The position numbers and the translations under genes were made by a program. 64,000 nucleotides of DNA from Hyphomicrobiaceae bacterium (GTDB taxonomy: Bacteria; Pseudomonadota; Alphaproteobacteria; Rhizobiales; Hyphomicrobiaceae), in contig JALHMB010000008.1 in NCBI GenBank assembly GCA_022844275.1, forward strand, positions 124,001 through 188,000, given 5' to 3'. Within the stretch, counting starts at the first letter, position 1; the number at the start of each line of letters is the position of its first letter. Positions 30,566 to 39,670 of this stretch are shown piece after piece. The notes beneath the pieces are model-generated. The model saw only the letters and a list, made by a program, of their open reading frames with translations. It had not been told where the DNA came from and ran no database searches.

Positions 30566-31048
30566 ATGAATGAAGCATCTCATAAACAACAGAGCCATTC
30601 CCGCGGGTACGCATATGCAATGCTCGGCTTGAACATGCTGCTTAGCCTGATGGTCATGTACCTCGTGATGTACACTATGATCGATGGCTGGGGCGACTAT
30701 CGTAATAACCTGAACATGCTCTACATGGCGCTCACCATGTGGGCACCGATGGGTATCTTGATGATGGCGACAATGGCCGGAATGTATCGTGATGCCCGCA
30801 CCAATATGGCCCTCTACTTTGTCTTCGCCGTAGTTACCCTCGGCTCGTTCTGGGCGACTCGGAGTCAAGCGCTGATCGATGACCGCCAGTTCATCCAATC
30901 TATGATACCGCACCATTCGGGTGCGATCTTGATGTGCCGTGAAGCCAAACTTCGGGATCCAGAGTTGGTCAAACTCTGTCAGGAAATCTCGCAGGGGCAG
31001 CGGCGTGAGATCGAGCAGATGAACACGATCGCTGCACGCCTCCGCTAG
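30566..31048 (+). CDS. DUF305-type membrane protein
   Basis: A 160-residue protein with about three membrane helices in its first 100 residues (AMLGLNMLLSLMVMYLVMY, LNMLYMALTMWAPMGILMMA, LYFVFAVVTLGSFWA) and a short DUF305 tail with SMIPHHSGAILMCREA. The tail keeps the HHSGAI-M core that probably binds metal. Methionines are very frequent in the helices, in keeping with copper environments. A GGAGAGG seven bases before the ATG at 30566 supports the start. It stands beside the copper genes; its role is unknown. Confidence 0.8.
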   Translation: MNEASHKQQSHSRGYAYAMLGLNMLLSLMVMYLVMYTMIDGWGDYRNNLNMLYMALTMWAPMGILMMATMAGMYRDARTNMALYFVFAVVTLGSFWATRSQALIDDRQFIQSMIPHHSGAILMCREAKLRDPELVKLCQEISQGQRREIEQMNTIAARLR

Positions 31049-31568
31049 CGAGCGGCCGGTTCTCCGGGTCCGTCAAGATGTTCCTGTCGGTCAGACAGCT
31101 ACCGTACAAGGTCAGCTCGAATCGTCGCCTGCTTGTGTCGTGCTCAGTGCGGATCTGCATTCCCTGCAGCTAAGAAATTGCCGGCGAGAAACTTTTAACG
31201 GGGCGTAACGCTGCTGGGTTCGGTTACATCCGGTTGCCGAGCATTGATCGCCGTGCCGACCGAACCCGGGTACAGAGGTTTGCCCAGGTACAGAGGTTTA
31301 ACGGCACGTGAGCGATAACTTCGCTCTCGCGCATTGCCACTGCCGCGTCACTTAATGGCAGTGGTACTTGGAACGGACCTCAATGTGCGTTTGCGGTCCA
31401 AACGAAAATAGCCCTTAGATCGTCGCGGATAATGGCCCGACTATCGACACCATGCAGTAGAGAAAGTAGACATTCGAAGCGAATGCTTGAAGGGTCAAGC
31501 ATTTCTCTTGGAGGCGTCCGCAATGCCTCTCGAAGCCGACGTGCCATGGTTTTGCTGTTGCCAATCCA
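31049..31568. other. 520-bp intergenic stretch with repeats
   Basis: No gene is supported. It holds a 9-bp inverted repeat (GGGTTCGGT at 31216 and ACCGAACCC at 31259), two copies of GGTACAGAGGTTT spaced 18 bp apart (31269-31299), a dispersed repeat copy (31348-31460) and an 8-bp stem (ATGCTTGA-AGGG-TCAAGCAT, 31483-31502) that could end the minus-strand transporter transcript. Confidence 0.6.
31348..31460. repeat. dispersed imperfect repeat, copy A
   Basis: Starts TCACTTAATGGCAGTGGT and includes TGCGGTCC and TTAGATCGTCGCGGA and CCATGCAG in order. The same blocks recur in the same order at 49569-49680. The 5' end can fold as CCACTGCC...GGCAGTGG. It may be a remnant of a mobile element end; no transposase is near. 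Confidence 0.65.
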
Positions 31569-32624
31569 TCAATGCCCATGAGTATGATGCATGTCGGGAA
31601 CGTGCGGGTGAGTATGGCTGAGCCGTTTGTGACGGTGCGGGTGAGAGTGCGGCTCGCCCGGTAGATCGTCAGCGGAGTGCTCGTGCTGATGGTGCTCGTC
31701 GTGAACATGCAGATGCTCGTGCTCCATCGGCTGATGCTCGTGCTCATGCTCGTGCACCTCCGTGACATGCAGCCAGACACCGACTGCCATGAGCGCGCCC
31801 GCAGCCGCAAGCTGGAGCGTCAGAGGTTCACTTAAGAACATGACGGACACGACTGCGCCGAGGAACGGAGCAGTCGAGAAGTATGCGCCTGTGCGCGCCG
31901 TTCCCAGATACCTTAGAGCTCGGACGAATAGCGCCAAGCTGATGCCGTAACCGATGAATCCGACGATGCCGGCGATGACCGAGGCACTGAGTGTGGTAAG
32001 GCTGCTGCCGATCACCAATCCGAGTAGCAGGTTGACCGGGCCAGCCACGAGCCCCTTGATTTGGACAATCTGCAGCGGATCCGCGAGCGACACTTTTCGC
32101 GTGAGGTTATTGTCGATACCCCACGCCAGACATGCTCCCACGATGAGAAGCGGCCCGAGCAGGCTGGAAGCCGAGGGCCCACCCGACCACGCCAGGACGA
32201 TGGCTCCGCTGACAAGGAACGCCATGCCAACGGCGATGCGCCGATCGAAGCTCTCGCGAAACACAAACCAAGCCAGCAGCGCCGTCGCAACCCCTTCGAG
32301 GGTCAAGAGAAGTGAGGCGGTCGACGCGTCTGTTCGTGAAAGCCCTGCCATCAGGAGCACTGGCCCGGCTACACCGCCAGCTGCGATCGCTCCGGCAAGC
32401 CACGGTAAATCGTGTCTCTGCAATGGCGCTTCCGCAAGACCGGCATTAGGGAACGCATAACGGGTGACGTGCCGCAACAGACCGACGCCGATACCGGCGC
32501 CGCAGTAAAGCAACCCGGCGAGAACGGCAGGATCGATCGTTCCGAGAAGCAGCTTCGCAGCAGGTGTTGACACGCCGAAGAGGGCAGCCGAGATCAGAGC
32601 AAGGACGACAGCATGATGGTTCAT
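31569..32624 (-). CDS. EamA/DMT-family transporter with a long His-rich C-terminal tail
   Basis: A 351-residue inner-membrane transporter with ten predicted helices in two EamA repeats (AALFGVSTPAAKLLLG, AWFVFRESFDRR in the first; FSTAPFLGAVVSVMFLSEPL in the second). The last 65 residues leave the usual fold and are dominated by His-Glu and His-Asp repeats (HEHEHEHQP, DEHHQHEH, HTHPH, HHTHGH), a likely metal-binding sensor or reservoir. Lying divergent from an RcnA-like exporter and near another His-rich protein, it probably moves or buffers nickel, cobalt or zinc. The substrate is not shown by sequence. Confidence 0.87.
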   Translation of the reverse strand: MNHHAVVLALISAALFGVSTPAAKLLLGTIDPAVLAGLLYCGAGIGVGLLRHVTRYAFPNAGLAEAPLQRHDLPWLAGAIAAGGVAGPVLLMAGLSRTDASTASLLLTLEGVATALLAWFVFRESFDRRIAVGMAFLVSGAIVLAWSGGPSASSLLGPLLIVGACLAWGIDNNLTRKVSLADPLQIVQIKGLVAGPVNLLLGLVIGSSLTTLSASVIAGIVGFIGYGISLALFVRALRYLGTARTGAYFSTAPFLGAVVSVMFLSEPLTLQLAAAGALMAVGVWLHVTEVHEHEHEHQPMEHEHLHVHDEHHQHEHSADDLPGEPHSHPHRHKRLSHTHPHVPDMHHTHGH

Positions 32625-32692
32625 AGGGTAAGGCTAACCACTCTTTGCGGCATCGACCAGCCGCATAGGATGGAGGCAATCGAAACGCACAT

Positions 32693-33406
32693 ATGCCGGA
32701 CTGGCTCATTGTTCTGCTAGCCCAAGCACAGGGCGGTATCATGCGCGGCTTAGCCAACGAGGTGCGTGCAGGCGGCGTTGGCGGCTTGGGCTTAGCATTT
32801 GCTCTTGGAGCACTTCACGCGCTCACGCCAGGGCATGGGAAGGCGGCGTTGGTTGCATATTTTCTCGGCCGCGAGGGCAGCCTTGCGACCGGCTTGCGCG
32901 TCGCCTTATCGGCTTCCTTGCTCCATGTCGTGTCCGGCTTCCTTGCTTTTCTGGCGCTGACGTTTGTCATCGGGCAGAGCGTGTCGCTGTCGGGACGCGG
33001 TTCGCCGTGGTTCACAATCTTCGGCTATGGCCTGATCGTATTTGCCGGGCTGATTATGCTGTGGCAGAGCCTCCGACAAAGTCACGAGCATCACCATCAC
33101 CAAACCGGCGCCATCACCCTTGGCATTGGCCTCCTCCCGTGCCCGCTAACCATTTCCGTTCTCGGGTTTGCCTGGATCCAGGGAACTCCGGTGATGGTGG
33201 TGCTGGTTCTCATCTCGCTTACGCTTGGTATCGCAACCACAATCGGCCTCGTTGCCGTAGCTGCGATCACATCGAGGCGGTTGGCCGGCGCGGCTGTAGC
33301 TAAGCGCGTTTACGGCCTCGAACGGTGGACGCGCGTGCTTCAGGGGCTTGCCGGAGCGGCCATCGTCTTCATCGGATTTTACACATTGATCAACGCTTTA
33401 GCTTGA
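32693..33406 (+). CDS. RcnA-like nickel/cobalt exporter (NiCoT superfamily)
   Basis: A 237-residue membrane protein with six or seven helices. The second helix carries ALGALHALTPGHGKAALVAYFLG, the H-x-x-x-P-GHGK signature of RcnA and related Ni/Co transporters, and a cytosolic loop has SHEHHHHQTG. A second conserved proline helix is LGIGLLPCPLTISVL. The loop histidines are fewer than in E. coli RcnA. It is divergent from the His-tailed EamA transporter (68 bp between) and followed by a His-rich membrane protein, a setting that supports nickel/cobalt detoxification. TauE/SafE or HisX-like assignments are less likely. Confidence 0.85.
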   Translation: MPDWLIVLLAQAQGGIMRGLANEVRAGGVGGLGLAFALGALHALTPGHGKAALVAYFLGREGSLATGLRVALSASLLHVVSGFLAFLALTFVIGQSVSLSGRGSPWFTIFGYGLIVFAGLIMLWQSLRQSHEHHHHQTGAITLGIGLLPCPLTISVLGFAWIQGTPVMVVLVLISLTLGIATTIGLVAVAAITSRRLAGAAVAKRVYGLERWTRVLQGLAGAAIVFIGFYTLINALA

Positions 33407-33476
33407 AATATCAGCAGCATCCCGTCTTGTCTTGGACGCTTTTGGGAGCCCACCCCCTCATCCGCATGATTTGACG

Positions 33477-33944
33477 ATGGCCACGGGCTCTGCCATTTAC
33501 ACGCAGATGGAGGCAAAGAGTTTGCTCGCTGCGCCACGATACAAGGGTTGGCAATTTCTCACCACGCTGCGGCCGGTGATCGCAATCCTTTTGGTCGCGC
33601 TCATGGCCGGCAATGCCATCGCAGGCTCATTTTCCGGGATCGTGCATAGCCATGCGGTGGAGGATGGCGGTCTGCACCATCTTCACGACAGCAGCTACCA
33701 CCATCATGATCACAATGGAGGTGCACGTCCGGCCGCCGATATGAATGGCGACGGTGCGTCAAATGCAGACGCAAGCGGAGATCAGGGCAAACTCCACGAG
33801 CATGGACCGATTATTGCGCTCGGACTGACCTCTACCCCTGCGTTTAATGTCCCGGCTTCGCGAGCCACTTGGGCACTGCCAAGTCCGGATTCTCTCATAA
33901 CGGATCGACGTTTGGCTTCCGATCGGCCTCCCAGAGCGGCGTGA
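33477..33944 (+). CDS. small His-rich exported or membrane-anchored protein
   Basis: A 155-residue protein with one hydrophobic helix (VIAILLVALMAGNAIAG, signal or anchor) followed by a histidine-rich region (HSHAVEDGGLHHLHDSSYHHHDHNG) and an HEHG segment. It ends SDRPPRAA, an ending like that of small periplasmic proteins preceding metal-efflux genes. The ATG at 33477 is chosen because residues before it would add a proline-rich start without a Shine-Dalgarno sequence. Periplasmic metal binding is the likely role. Its gene follows the Ni/Co exporter by 70 bp and was probably acquired with it. Confidence 0.72.
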   Translation: MATGSAIYTQMEAKSLLAAPRYKGWQFLTTLRPVIAILLVALMAGNAIAGSFSGIVHSHAVEDGGLHHLHDSSYHHHDHNGGARPAADMNGDGASNADASGDQGKLHEHGPIIALGLTSTPAFNVPASRATWALPSPDSLITDRRLASDRPPRAA

Positions 33945-34001
33945 ACAGGCGCGTAAGCGCCAATTCACGTTTTTTCCGCCACTCTGAGCAGGTCTACGGC
34001 C

Positions 34002-34442
34002 ATGTCTCCTATCGCGAGGCCCGTTCTCGGGCCATCGGAGCGCACCCTGCGCGCACCTGTTCTGACACTATTGCTAACTCTGACGCCTGCTTCGGCAGCC
34101 CTCGCTGGATCGAACCGCGAATCGGTCTGGATTGCAGCAAACGAGCCGTTATGGGCGCTGCTCAACTTCAACGCTGCAATCGCGCTCTCACCGGAACCAA
34201 GCTTCTACTTTAACCGTGGGATCGCGCGCGAACGGCCTGGCACCCGCCAGCGCGCCATGGACGACTATACGGAAGCCATTCGCCTAGGGTCGGACTTCGC
34301 CTTTGCCTATCACAACCGCGGCGTCGAGCTCGAGCAGCAGGGCAGTCGCGCGGAAGCAACAGCCGACTTTGAGCACGCGCTGAAGACAGATCCGCGCCTG
34401 GCGCCATCGCGACAGGCGCTCCAACGCCTCAATCCCCCCTAA
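34002..34442 (+). CDS. exported tetratricopeptide-repeat protein
   Basis: A 146-residue protein with an N-terminal hydrophobic segment (APVLTLLLTLTPASAALAG) that looks like a signal peptide, and two to three TPR-like repeats: LNFNAAIALSPEPSFYFNRG, AMDDYTEAIRLGSDFAFAYHNRG and ATADFEHALKTDPRLAPSRQAL. The asparagine-rich ends and AYHNRG turns are typical TPR. It probably acts as a periplasmic protein-protein adaptor; the partner is unknown. Confidence 0.75.
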   Translation: MSPIARPVLGPSERTLRAPVLTLLLTLTPASAALAGSNRESVWIAANEPLWALLNFNAAIALSPEPSFYFNRGIARERPGTRQRAMDDYTEAIRLGSDFAFAYHNRGVELEQQGSRAEATADFEHALKTDPRLAPSRQALQRLNPP

Positions 34443-34543
34443 TCAACACACCCCGGCGACGGCGCGGCACCCTTCCTCGCGTGCCGACATCCGCCCGCGC
34501 TCAGAGCTCACACTTCACAGTACGCGTAGCTGAAAGGCCAACA

Positions 34544-35293
34544 ATGCCGACTCTTCATCCACTACTGACCAAAGTGTTCCAAGGTCCACTCGATCTCAAC
34601 GGCCCCGTGCTCGGTCGACTGTTTTATTTATTCGAGTATGCACGATCCTATGTTGAAGAGCGCTGGGAGGCCTTCGATGCCCGCTTCGGCACCGATACGT
34701 CGGCGCCGACCTTTGAGCGCAATCAAAAGACTTCGGTACACTTTTACGTCCCGACGACGGCATCCGTGATCTACGAGATTCTCAATTCCCTTGCGCTGCA
34801 GCCGGGCAAGTTCACGTTCGTCGACATGGGATCGGGCAAGGGCCGAGCAGTACTGATCGCGTCGGAATTTCCTTTCAAGAAGGTCGTCGGCATCGAGCTT
34901 TCAGAGCAGCTCCACCGCACAGCAGAGCAGAATGTTGAGCGCTTCAGACCGGCGTCTCAGAGGTGCACCGCATTCGACCTAAGGTGCATGGATGCACTTG
35001 AATATTCGTACGGGGACGAACCGCTCGTCCTTTTTCTCTTCGATCCGTTCGGGCGCGAGATCCTGAGGGAAGTTATCGCCAATCTTGAAGCGTCGCTGAG
35101 ATCGACACCCCGGGAGGCCTTCCTCGTCTACGTGTATCCGCAGTACGAGGACGTATTGAAGAGCTCTCCGCTTCTTCGCAAGATGAAAGTTGGCGGACCA
35201 AAGTGGCAGCCGTGGAGCCAGTACGTCGTCTATGTCGCATCTGCAGCTGATCGCACAAACGAACTTCGTCGCGAGGAGGAGGCGATTGTGTGA
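34544..35293 (+). CDS. class I SAM-dependent methyltransferase (DUF/PrmA-like)
   Basis: A protein of about 249 residues. The SAM-binding motif I is FVDMGSGKGRAVLIAS followed by VVGIELSEQL, motif II lies at RCMDALEY, and the post-II region VLFLFDPFGREIL resembles the NPPF/DPF loop of N- or C-methyltransferases. I use the ATG at 34544, behind GAAAGG; an upstream GTG/ATG at 34481 adds 21 residues. No specific target can be assigned. It stands alone between the TPR gene and a 640-bp gene-poor stretch. Confidence 0.82.
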   Translation: MPTLHPLLTKVFQGPLDLNGPVLGRLFYLFEYARSYVEERWEAFDARFGTDTSAPTFERNQKTSVHFYVPTTASVIYEILNSLALQPGKFTFVDMGSGKGRAVLIASEFPFKKVVGIELSEQLHRTAEQNVERFRPASQRCTAFDLRCMDALEYSYGDEPLVLFLFDPFGREILREVIANLEASLRSTPREAFLVYVYPQYEDVLKSSPLLRKMKVGGPKWQPWSQYVVYVASAADRTNELRREEEAIV

Positions 35294-35933
35294 CTATGTG
35301 GGGAGGTGGGCGTGGTCGGAGTCAACACCGCGATTGCTGCTATGGCGTTCTCTCGGCGCCCACTTCCTGTGTCCGGTTCTAATGAACGCGAGGGTTGCGG
35401 AGACCAGAGGTTTCCATGGCCCAGCCGGAAAAAGGATAAACCGAACTCGCGTTGATCTCGCAAAACACATAGCGTCATCCGCAACGCCTTCGATCGTATC
35501 GCTATCGGTGTGGCGCGGCTTACTCAGCGGCAGTCTTCCGGCGTTCTGACCGTCAGCACGTCACCAGACTTCGCAGTAAAATGGCGGATTCACCGCCTTG
35601 GTCGATTCGCGGAAGGCATCCTGGAATCGATCTGCGCATATCGGAAATGAAGCATCATGTCGATCTTGCACAGGACGATTTTGACATCGCTGCTCGTCAC
35701 GGGGGCGGTGAGGCAGTCGGCAAGGCCTCGCAGGCGAGCGGCTTGCGACCGAAATACTCTTTGCTGTCTGCAGCCCGACGCTGTTGCCCAAGAAATTGAA
35801 GAAGCTGACGCCCGCTACTTCATTTGGACGATCACAGCGGCTGTTAACGCTGGTTTGAGGTCGCAGACGCTATGCCGGCAGCACCGCAGAAAGCGCGCCG
35901 GGGTCGGGGACATATTGTTCGAGCAGCAAGATC
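35294..35933. other. 640-bp gene-poor stretch before the RelA-domain gene
   Basis: Only short open frames without recognisable domains or clear Shine-Dalgarno sites are seen (for example 35657-35947 plus and 35561-35791 minus). I see no tRNA or intact mobile element. It may be promoter DNA plus decayed remnants at the left edge of the defence island. Confidence 0.45.
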
Positions 35934-38900
35934 ATGACACTGGATGAGTACCTGCGACAGCAGGCAACCTACGCGGAATTTGCCGCAACGGTGGTCCGCA
36001 TCATCGACGCAGGCCTGGACACACGCCCGGATGTGGCGCGGCCTCTGACGACGCAGTCGCGCGCAAAGGACCCCGTATCGCTGCGATCGAAGCTTAGCCA
36101 GCGAGGATTGCTTGATGCTGACAGTATCGAGGCGGAGATCAAGGACTTGGCCGGGTGCCGGCTAATTTTCTACACCAATAGCGACGCCGACCGGTTCCTG
36201 CGGTCGCGTATCGTGTTCGACAACTTCGTCGTCGACTGGGACAACACCAAGATCCACCATGCGGTCGGCGCAGAGCCGTCAGTGGAAGAACTCTACCGCG
36301 CCCGGCACTACATCATATCGATGAAGCCCGAACGCCTGGCGCTGCCGGAGTATGCACGGTTTGGAGGGATGCGCGCTGAGCTGCAGATCCAGACGCTGCT
36401 CAACCACGCCTGGTCAGAGACGGCGCACGACATCGTCTACAAGAATTTCCTGCCGGCTGGCTTTGGCGGTCAGGAGCTGGCGGCGATCAAGCGTCGCATG
36501 GCTCGCATTATGACCAAGTATCTTGTCCCTGCCGGCTATGAAATTCAGAAGGTGCAGCAAGACGCCGAGCGGCTGCAGCAGGGCAAGGCGATCTTCGAGC
36601 GCGGTCCGATCGAGCAACTCGAGAAGGCGCCAGATAACAACGCGCGCTGTGACATCCTCGAACGCCTCACCCAGCAGGTGCTTCCGCTCTATGACGACGT
36701 TCCTGCCATTCATGGCGAGCTTCTGCGGGTCATCCCGGCGGCGATCCTTGCCGCGCGAATGACAGCGACGATGAGTATCGAGACGGGATTTGCATCGTTG
36801 CGTGGGCGGGAGCCCAGAGACGTCTCGGACGCCGGGATCGAGATCCTGACCGCCTACCGCCATCTTGATGTCGAAGGCACGTTGCGAGCGCTGTGCCGGA
36901 TTTGGGACGGGCACGGGGAAGCGGAGCAAAGATCGATCCTGGCGGCCGTGGAGCGGCTCGCCGAGCACAACATCGAGGCGTGGCGGCAGGTTGGCTGTGG
37001 CGTACAGGCCGAGTTGATGCGGGTCGTCAGCGGCCTGTCTGCAGGACAGCTGCAGGCGTGGCGGCCGATCATTGCCAGCGTTTGCCAGCATGTGCTCGAA
37101 CCGACTATCAGGGGCGTGACGTCATCCTATAACGCTGCGACCTTTCATGCGCGCCCTATCCTCGTCAACGACGTTCTGAAGCGCGTGCGCGGCGAGGCCC
37201 TTGGTGTGCTCGAGATCCTATTCAAGGAGGCGGGCACAGACGACGAACGTCGCACCGCATTCTCGGCGATGATGACGGCGACCACGCATCCATCCGCCGG
37301 CAGCTACGGCGAGGACGCGATCAGCCTTGCCAACAGTGACAGCAGCCGGATTGTGCGCTTTGCCACTGCGCACCACGCCGGGCTGTCATTCGAGCTGCTC
37401 CAGCACGTCGAGCATTCCTTTCTCCTCCTCTACCGGCATTCGCCGGCTTGGTTCCAGGGTTGCCGGGAGGAGATCAAGGCTGAGGGTGAGGCACTGAAAG
37501 GCGAGATCCGGCAGTTCCGCGACGCCATCAACCGGGACCAAGCCTTTGTCACGTACAAGACCCTCGTCGGGTTCGAGTCAGTCTTCCCGCACGACTGGGA
37601 GCGCGATGACCTCGATGTGGCAGAGGCAGAGGCCTGGCGACTGCAGCAGGTCGATAAGCTCGTTGGCGAGATTGATCCCGAAACGGCTTCGGATTGGCTT
37701 GCGATCATCCAGCGGTGTGCTGCGACACACTCGAATGATGGCGCCACCTTCCTGACCTTCGTCGAGTTCCTGAAGCGGCTGGCGCGGGCGCAGCCGGCGA
37801 TCGTGCTCGGTTACTTGCAGAGCGTTCCCGCGGAGCTAGAAGCCTTCCTGAACAACCTCCTCGCCGGTCTCGACGACGGCGCCTCGGCCGCCGATGCGCG
37901 GGCGCTGATGCGGTCATGGATCGAGGCCGGCACCTACCTGCCGCAGATCGGGCGGCATTTGCGGCTGGCGCCCGCCGTGGATGAGGAATTGGTTCGCGGG
38001 CTCGCGGCAAAGGCGACGGCGATCGAGAATCGGGAGGCGATTATAGAGGCCTTGGTCGTCGTGGTGGCGCACAAAGAACTCGCGGCAAGCGCGCTGGTCG
38101 AAGACGTCTTCCTCCCTGCCGTGCGTGTCTTGACACAATGCAAGGACATCCGCTGGCTGTATCAAGCGCGCTTCCAGCGGGCAGCGCCGGCCTTCTTCGC
38201 CGCACTGCGGCCCGACCAGGTGTCTGTGGTCCTGGACAGTCTCCTCGCGATGCCGAAGATCGATGCGCAAACCGAGCGGGTGATCGCGGCGCTGGCGAAG
38301 GCTGACTGCGAGGGGGTCTGGCAATTCTTCGGCCGGCGGCTCGAACGCAAGGCGGATAAGTCCGCTCCGGACGTAGGGTACGATCCGATCCCGCATCAGT
38401 TCTTCCAGGCCCATACGGCGCTCGGCCAAAACGCCGACCGCGCGGTCGACATCGTGCGTGGCTGGTACAGAGCCGATGATCTGCTCTTCCAGTTTCGTGG
38501 TGGCCGGCTGGTAGCGATCGCCTTTCCCGATTGTCCGCCTGCACTCTCCGATAAGCTGATCGCAGTCATCACGGCCGAGGGCGAGGCAAGTCTCTCCTTC
38601 ATCGGCGGTATCCTGACCCACTACCATGGCGGTGTGGCCACGCATCCCGTCTGTCAGGCGATGGTAGAGTGCCTGCCGGAAAACGACGAGCGGTTGCAGG
38701 AGGTGCGCCATCTGCTGCAAGGCACCGGTGTTGTTCGCGGCGAGTTCGGCATGGCGGAGGCCTACCAGCGCAAGGTCGCCGAGATCGAACCATGGCAGAG
38801 AGACACACGATCCAAGGTTCGAGACTTTGCGCTCGCCTACACGAAAGCGATGCAGCAGAGCATCGCGGCCGAACACAGCCGGTCAGAGCAGGATGTCGCC

Positions 38901-38948
38901 CTGCGCAAGTTGGAGTGGGGCAAGGATCTCGATGACGGCGTTGCTTGA
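35934..38948 (+). CDS. large RelA/SpoT-domain protein with helical C-terminus (candidate anti-phage effector)
   Basis: A 1004-residue protein. Residues about 35-175 form a RelA/SpoT nucleotidyltransferase: SRAKDPVSLRSKL (positions 42-54), IKDLAGCRLIFY (69-80), the YRARHY turn (121-126) and ELQIQTLLNHAW (149-160), close to the GY-x-S-x-H and E-x-Q-x-x-T signatures of (p)ppGpp synthetases. There is no HD hydrolase domain and no TGS/ACT regulatory part. The remaining 800 residues look all-helical, with many Leu/Ala repeats as in HEAT- or ARM-like solenoids. Known phage-sensing toxins such as CapRel join the same catalytic fold to a sensor, so this may be an abortive-infection enzyme making alarmones or pyrophosphorylating tRNA/nucleotides. 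The neighbourhood (AIPR, Wadjet) supports defence. Confidence 0.8.
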   Translation: MTLDEYLRQQATYAEFAATVVRIIDAGLDTRPDVARPLTTQSRAKDPVSLRSKLSQRGLLDADSIEAEIKDLAGCRLIFYTNSDADRFLRSRIVFDNFVVDWDNTKIHHAVGAEPSVEELYRARHYIISMKPERLALPEYARFGGMRAELQIQTLLNHAWSETAHDIVYKNFLPAGFGGQELAAIKRRMARIMTKYLVPAGYEIQKVQQDAERLQQGKAIFERGPIEQLEKAPDNNARCDILERLTQQVLPLYDDVPAIHGELLRVIPAAILAARMTATMSIETGFASLRGREPRDVSDAGIEILTAYRHLDVEGTLRALCRIWDGHGEAEQRSILAAVERLAEHNIEAWRQVGCGVQAELMRVVSGLSAGQLQAWRPIIASVCQHVLEPTIRGVTSSYNAATFHARPILVNDVLKRVRGEALGVLEILFKEAGTDDERRTAFSAMMTATTHPSAGSYGEDAISLANSDSSRIVRFATAHHAGLSFELLQHVEHSFLLLYRHSPAWFQGCREEIKAEGEALKGEIRQFRDAINRDQAFVTYKTLVGFESVFPHDWERDDLDVAEAEAWRLQQVDKLVGEIDPETASDWLAIIQRCAATHSNDGATFLTFVEFLKRLARAQPAIVLGYLQSVPAELEAFLNNLLAGLDDGASAADARALMRSWIEAGTYLPQIGRHLRLAPAVDEELVRGLAAKATAIENREAIIEALVVVVAHKELAASALVEDVFLPAVRVLTQCKDIRWLYQARFQRAAPAFFAALRPDQVSVVLDSLLAMPKIDAQTERVIAALAKADCEGVWQFFGRRLERKADKSAPDVGYDPIPHQFFQAHTALGQNADRAVDIVRGWYRADDLLFQFRGGRLVAIAFPDCPPALSDKLIAVITAEGEASLSFIGGILTHYHGGVATHPVCQAMVECLPENDERLQEVRHLLQGTGVVRGEFGMAEAYQRKVAEIEPWQRDTRSKVRDFALAYTKAMQQSIAAEHSRSEQDVALRKLEWGKDLDDGVA

Positions 38949-39179
38949 TTTCGAGAAATTGCTGGAAAGTCTAAGGTGGCTGCTTCACCCCGCAACCGGC
39001 CGTGGTCGGCGGCAGCCCTCATGCGCTCTCTCCCGGGCTCATTCCTGCGCAGAATTTGGTGGAGCCGAGGTCCACACTGGATCAGTTGCTTTCTGCGCGA
39101 TTAAGCGCGCCCTACAATGAACTTCGAATCACGCGGCAACCTGAGCCGATAGCGAAGTTCGTCGGGCCGCATAGCATCG

Positions 39180-39587
39180 ATGAACGATAGAGCTGGAACG
39201 TCCAAAGATCAGGGCACAATTGAACCGGAGGCTATCGTCGGCTTGCCGAGCGAGCCGTCAAAAATGTTTATCGGACTGCGACGACGCGTCTTTCGGCAAG
39301 TACCATGGCTGTTCCCAGATCCCGACTTACCTGACTTTCTAACCTACCATCACGCGAGGGACCCTGAGAACAACGCGAAATCAAGTCCTCCCGACGACGA
39401 ACAGATCGGGATGCATTGCCTTTGGACGCTGGAATACTACACCCCCTCACGCATCGAAGGCCTATTCAAAGGACTGGCTAGATTCGGCTGGGATCGCGAA
39501 GAACTAGGGTTTCCCCGAAGCGCCTGCTGGGGAAGTGTGACAGAAGTACCCAAGCCATTCACGGTACCGCGCAAATTCTGGGGATGA
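39180..39587 (+). CDS. hypothetical protein between the RelA-like and AIPR genes
   Basis: A 135-residue soluble protein with no recognised domain. It contains aromatic-rich parts (RRRVFRQVPWLFPDPDLPDFLTYHH and WTLEYYTPSRIEGLFKGL) and an acidic centre. It lies between two defence-type genes, 231 bp after the RelA-like gene and 83 bp before the AIPR gene. It could be a partner of either one or a fragment of a longer gene. Function unknown. Confidence 0.5.
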   Translation: MNDRAGTSKDQGTIEPEAIVGLPSEPSKMFIGLRRRVFRQVPWLFPDPDLPDFLTYHHARDPENNAKSSPPDDEQIGMHCLWTLEYYTPSRIEGLFKGLARFGWDREELGFPRSACWGSVTEVPKPFTVPRKFWG

Positions 39588-39670
39588 CCGACAAATCGCG
39601 ACACGTGTGCCAAATGCTCGCTGTTATCTAAACGCTCGAAAGAACGGCGATACTGCTTCAGTAGGGTCCT

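Noticed and set aside
37914-38876. 320-codon minus-strand frame inside the RelA-like gene
   Set aside because: Antisense shadow; the plus-strand protein runs on without a break and is supported by its N-terminal domain.
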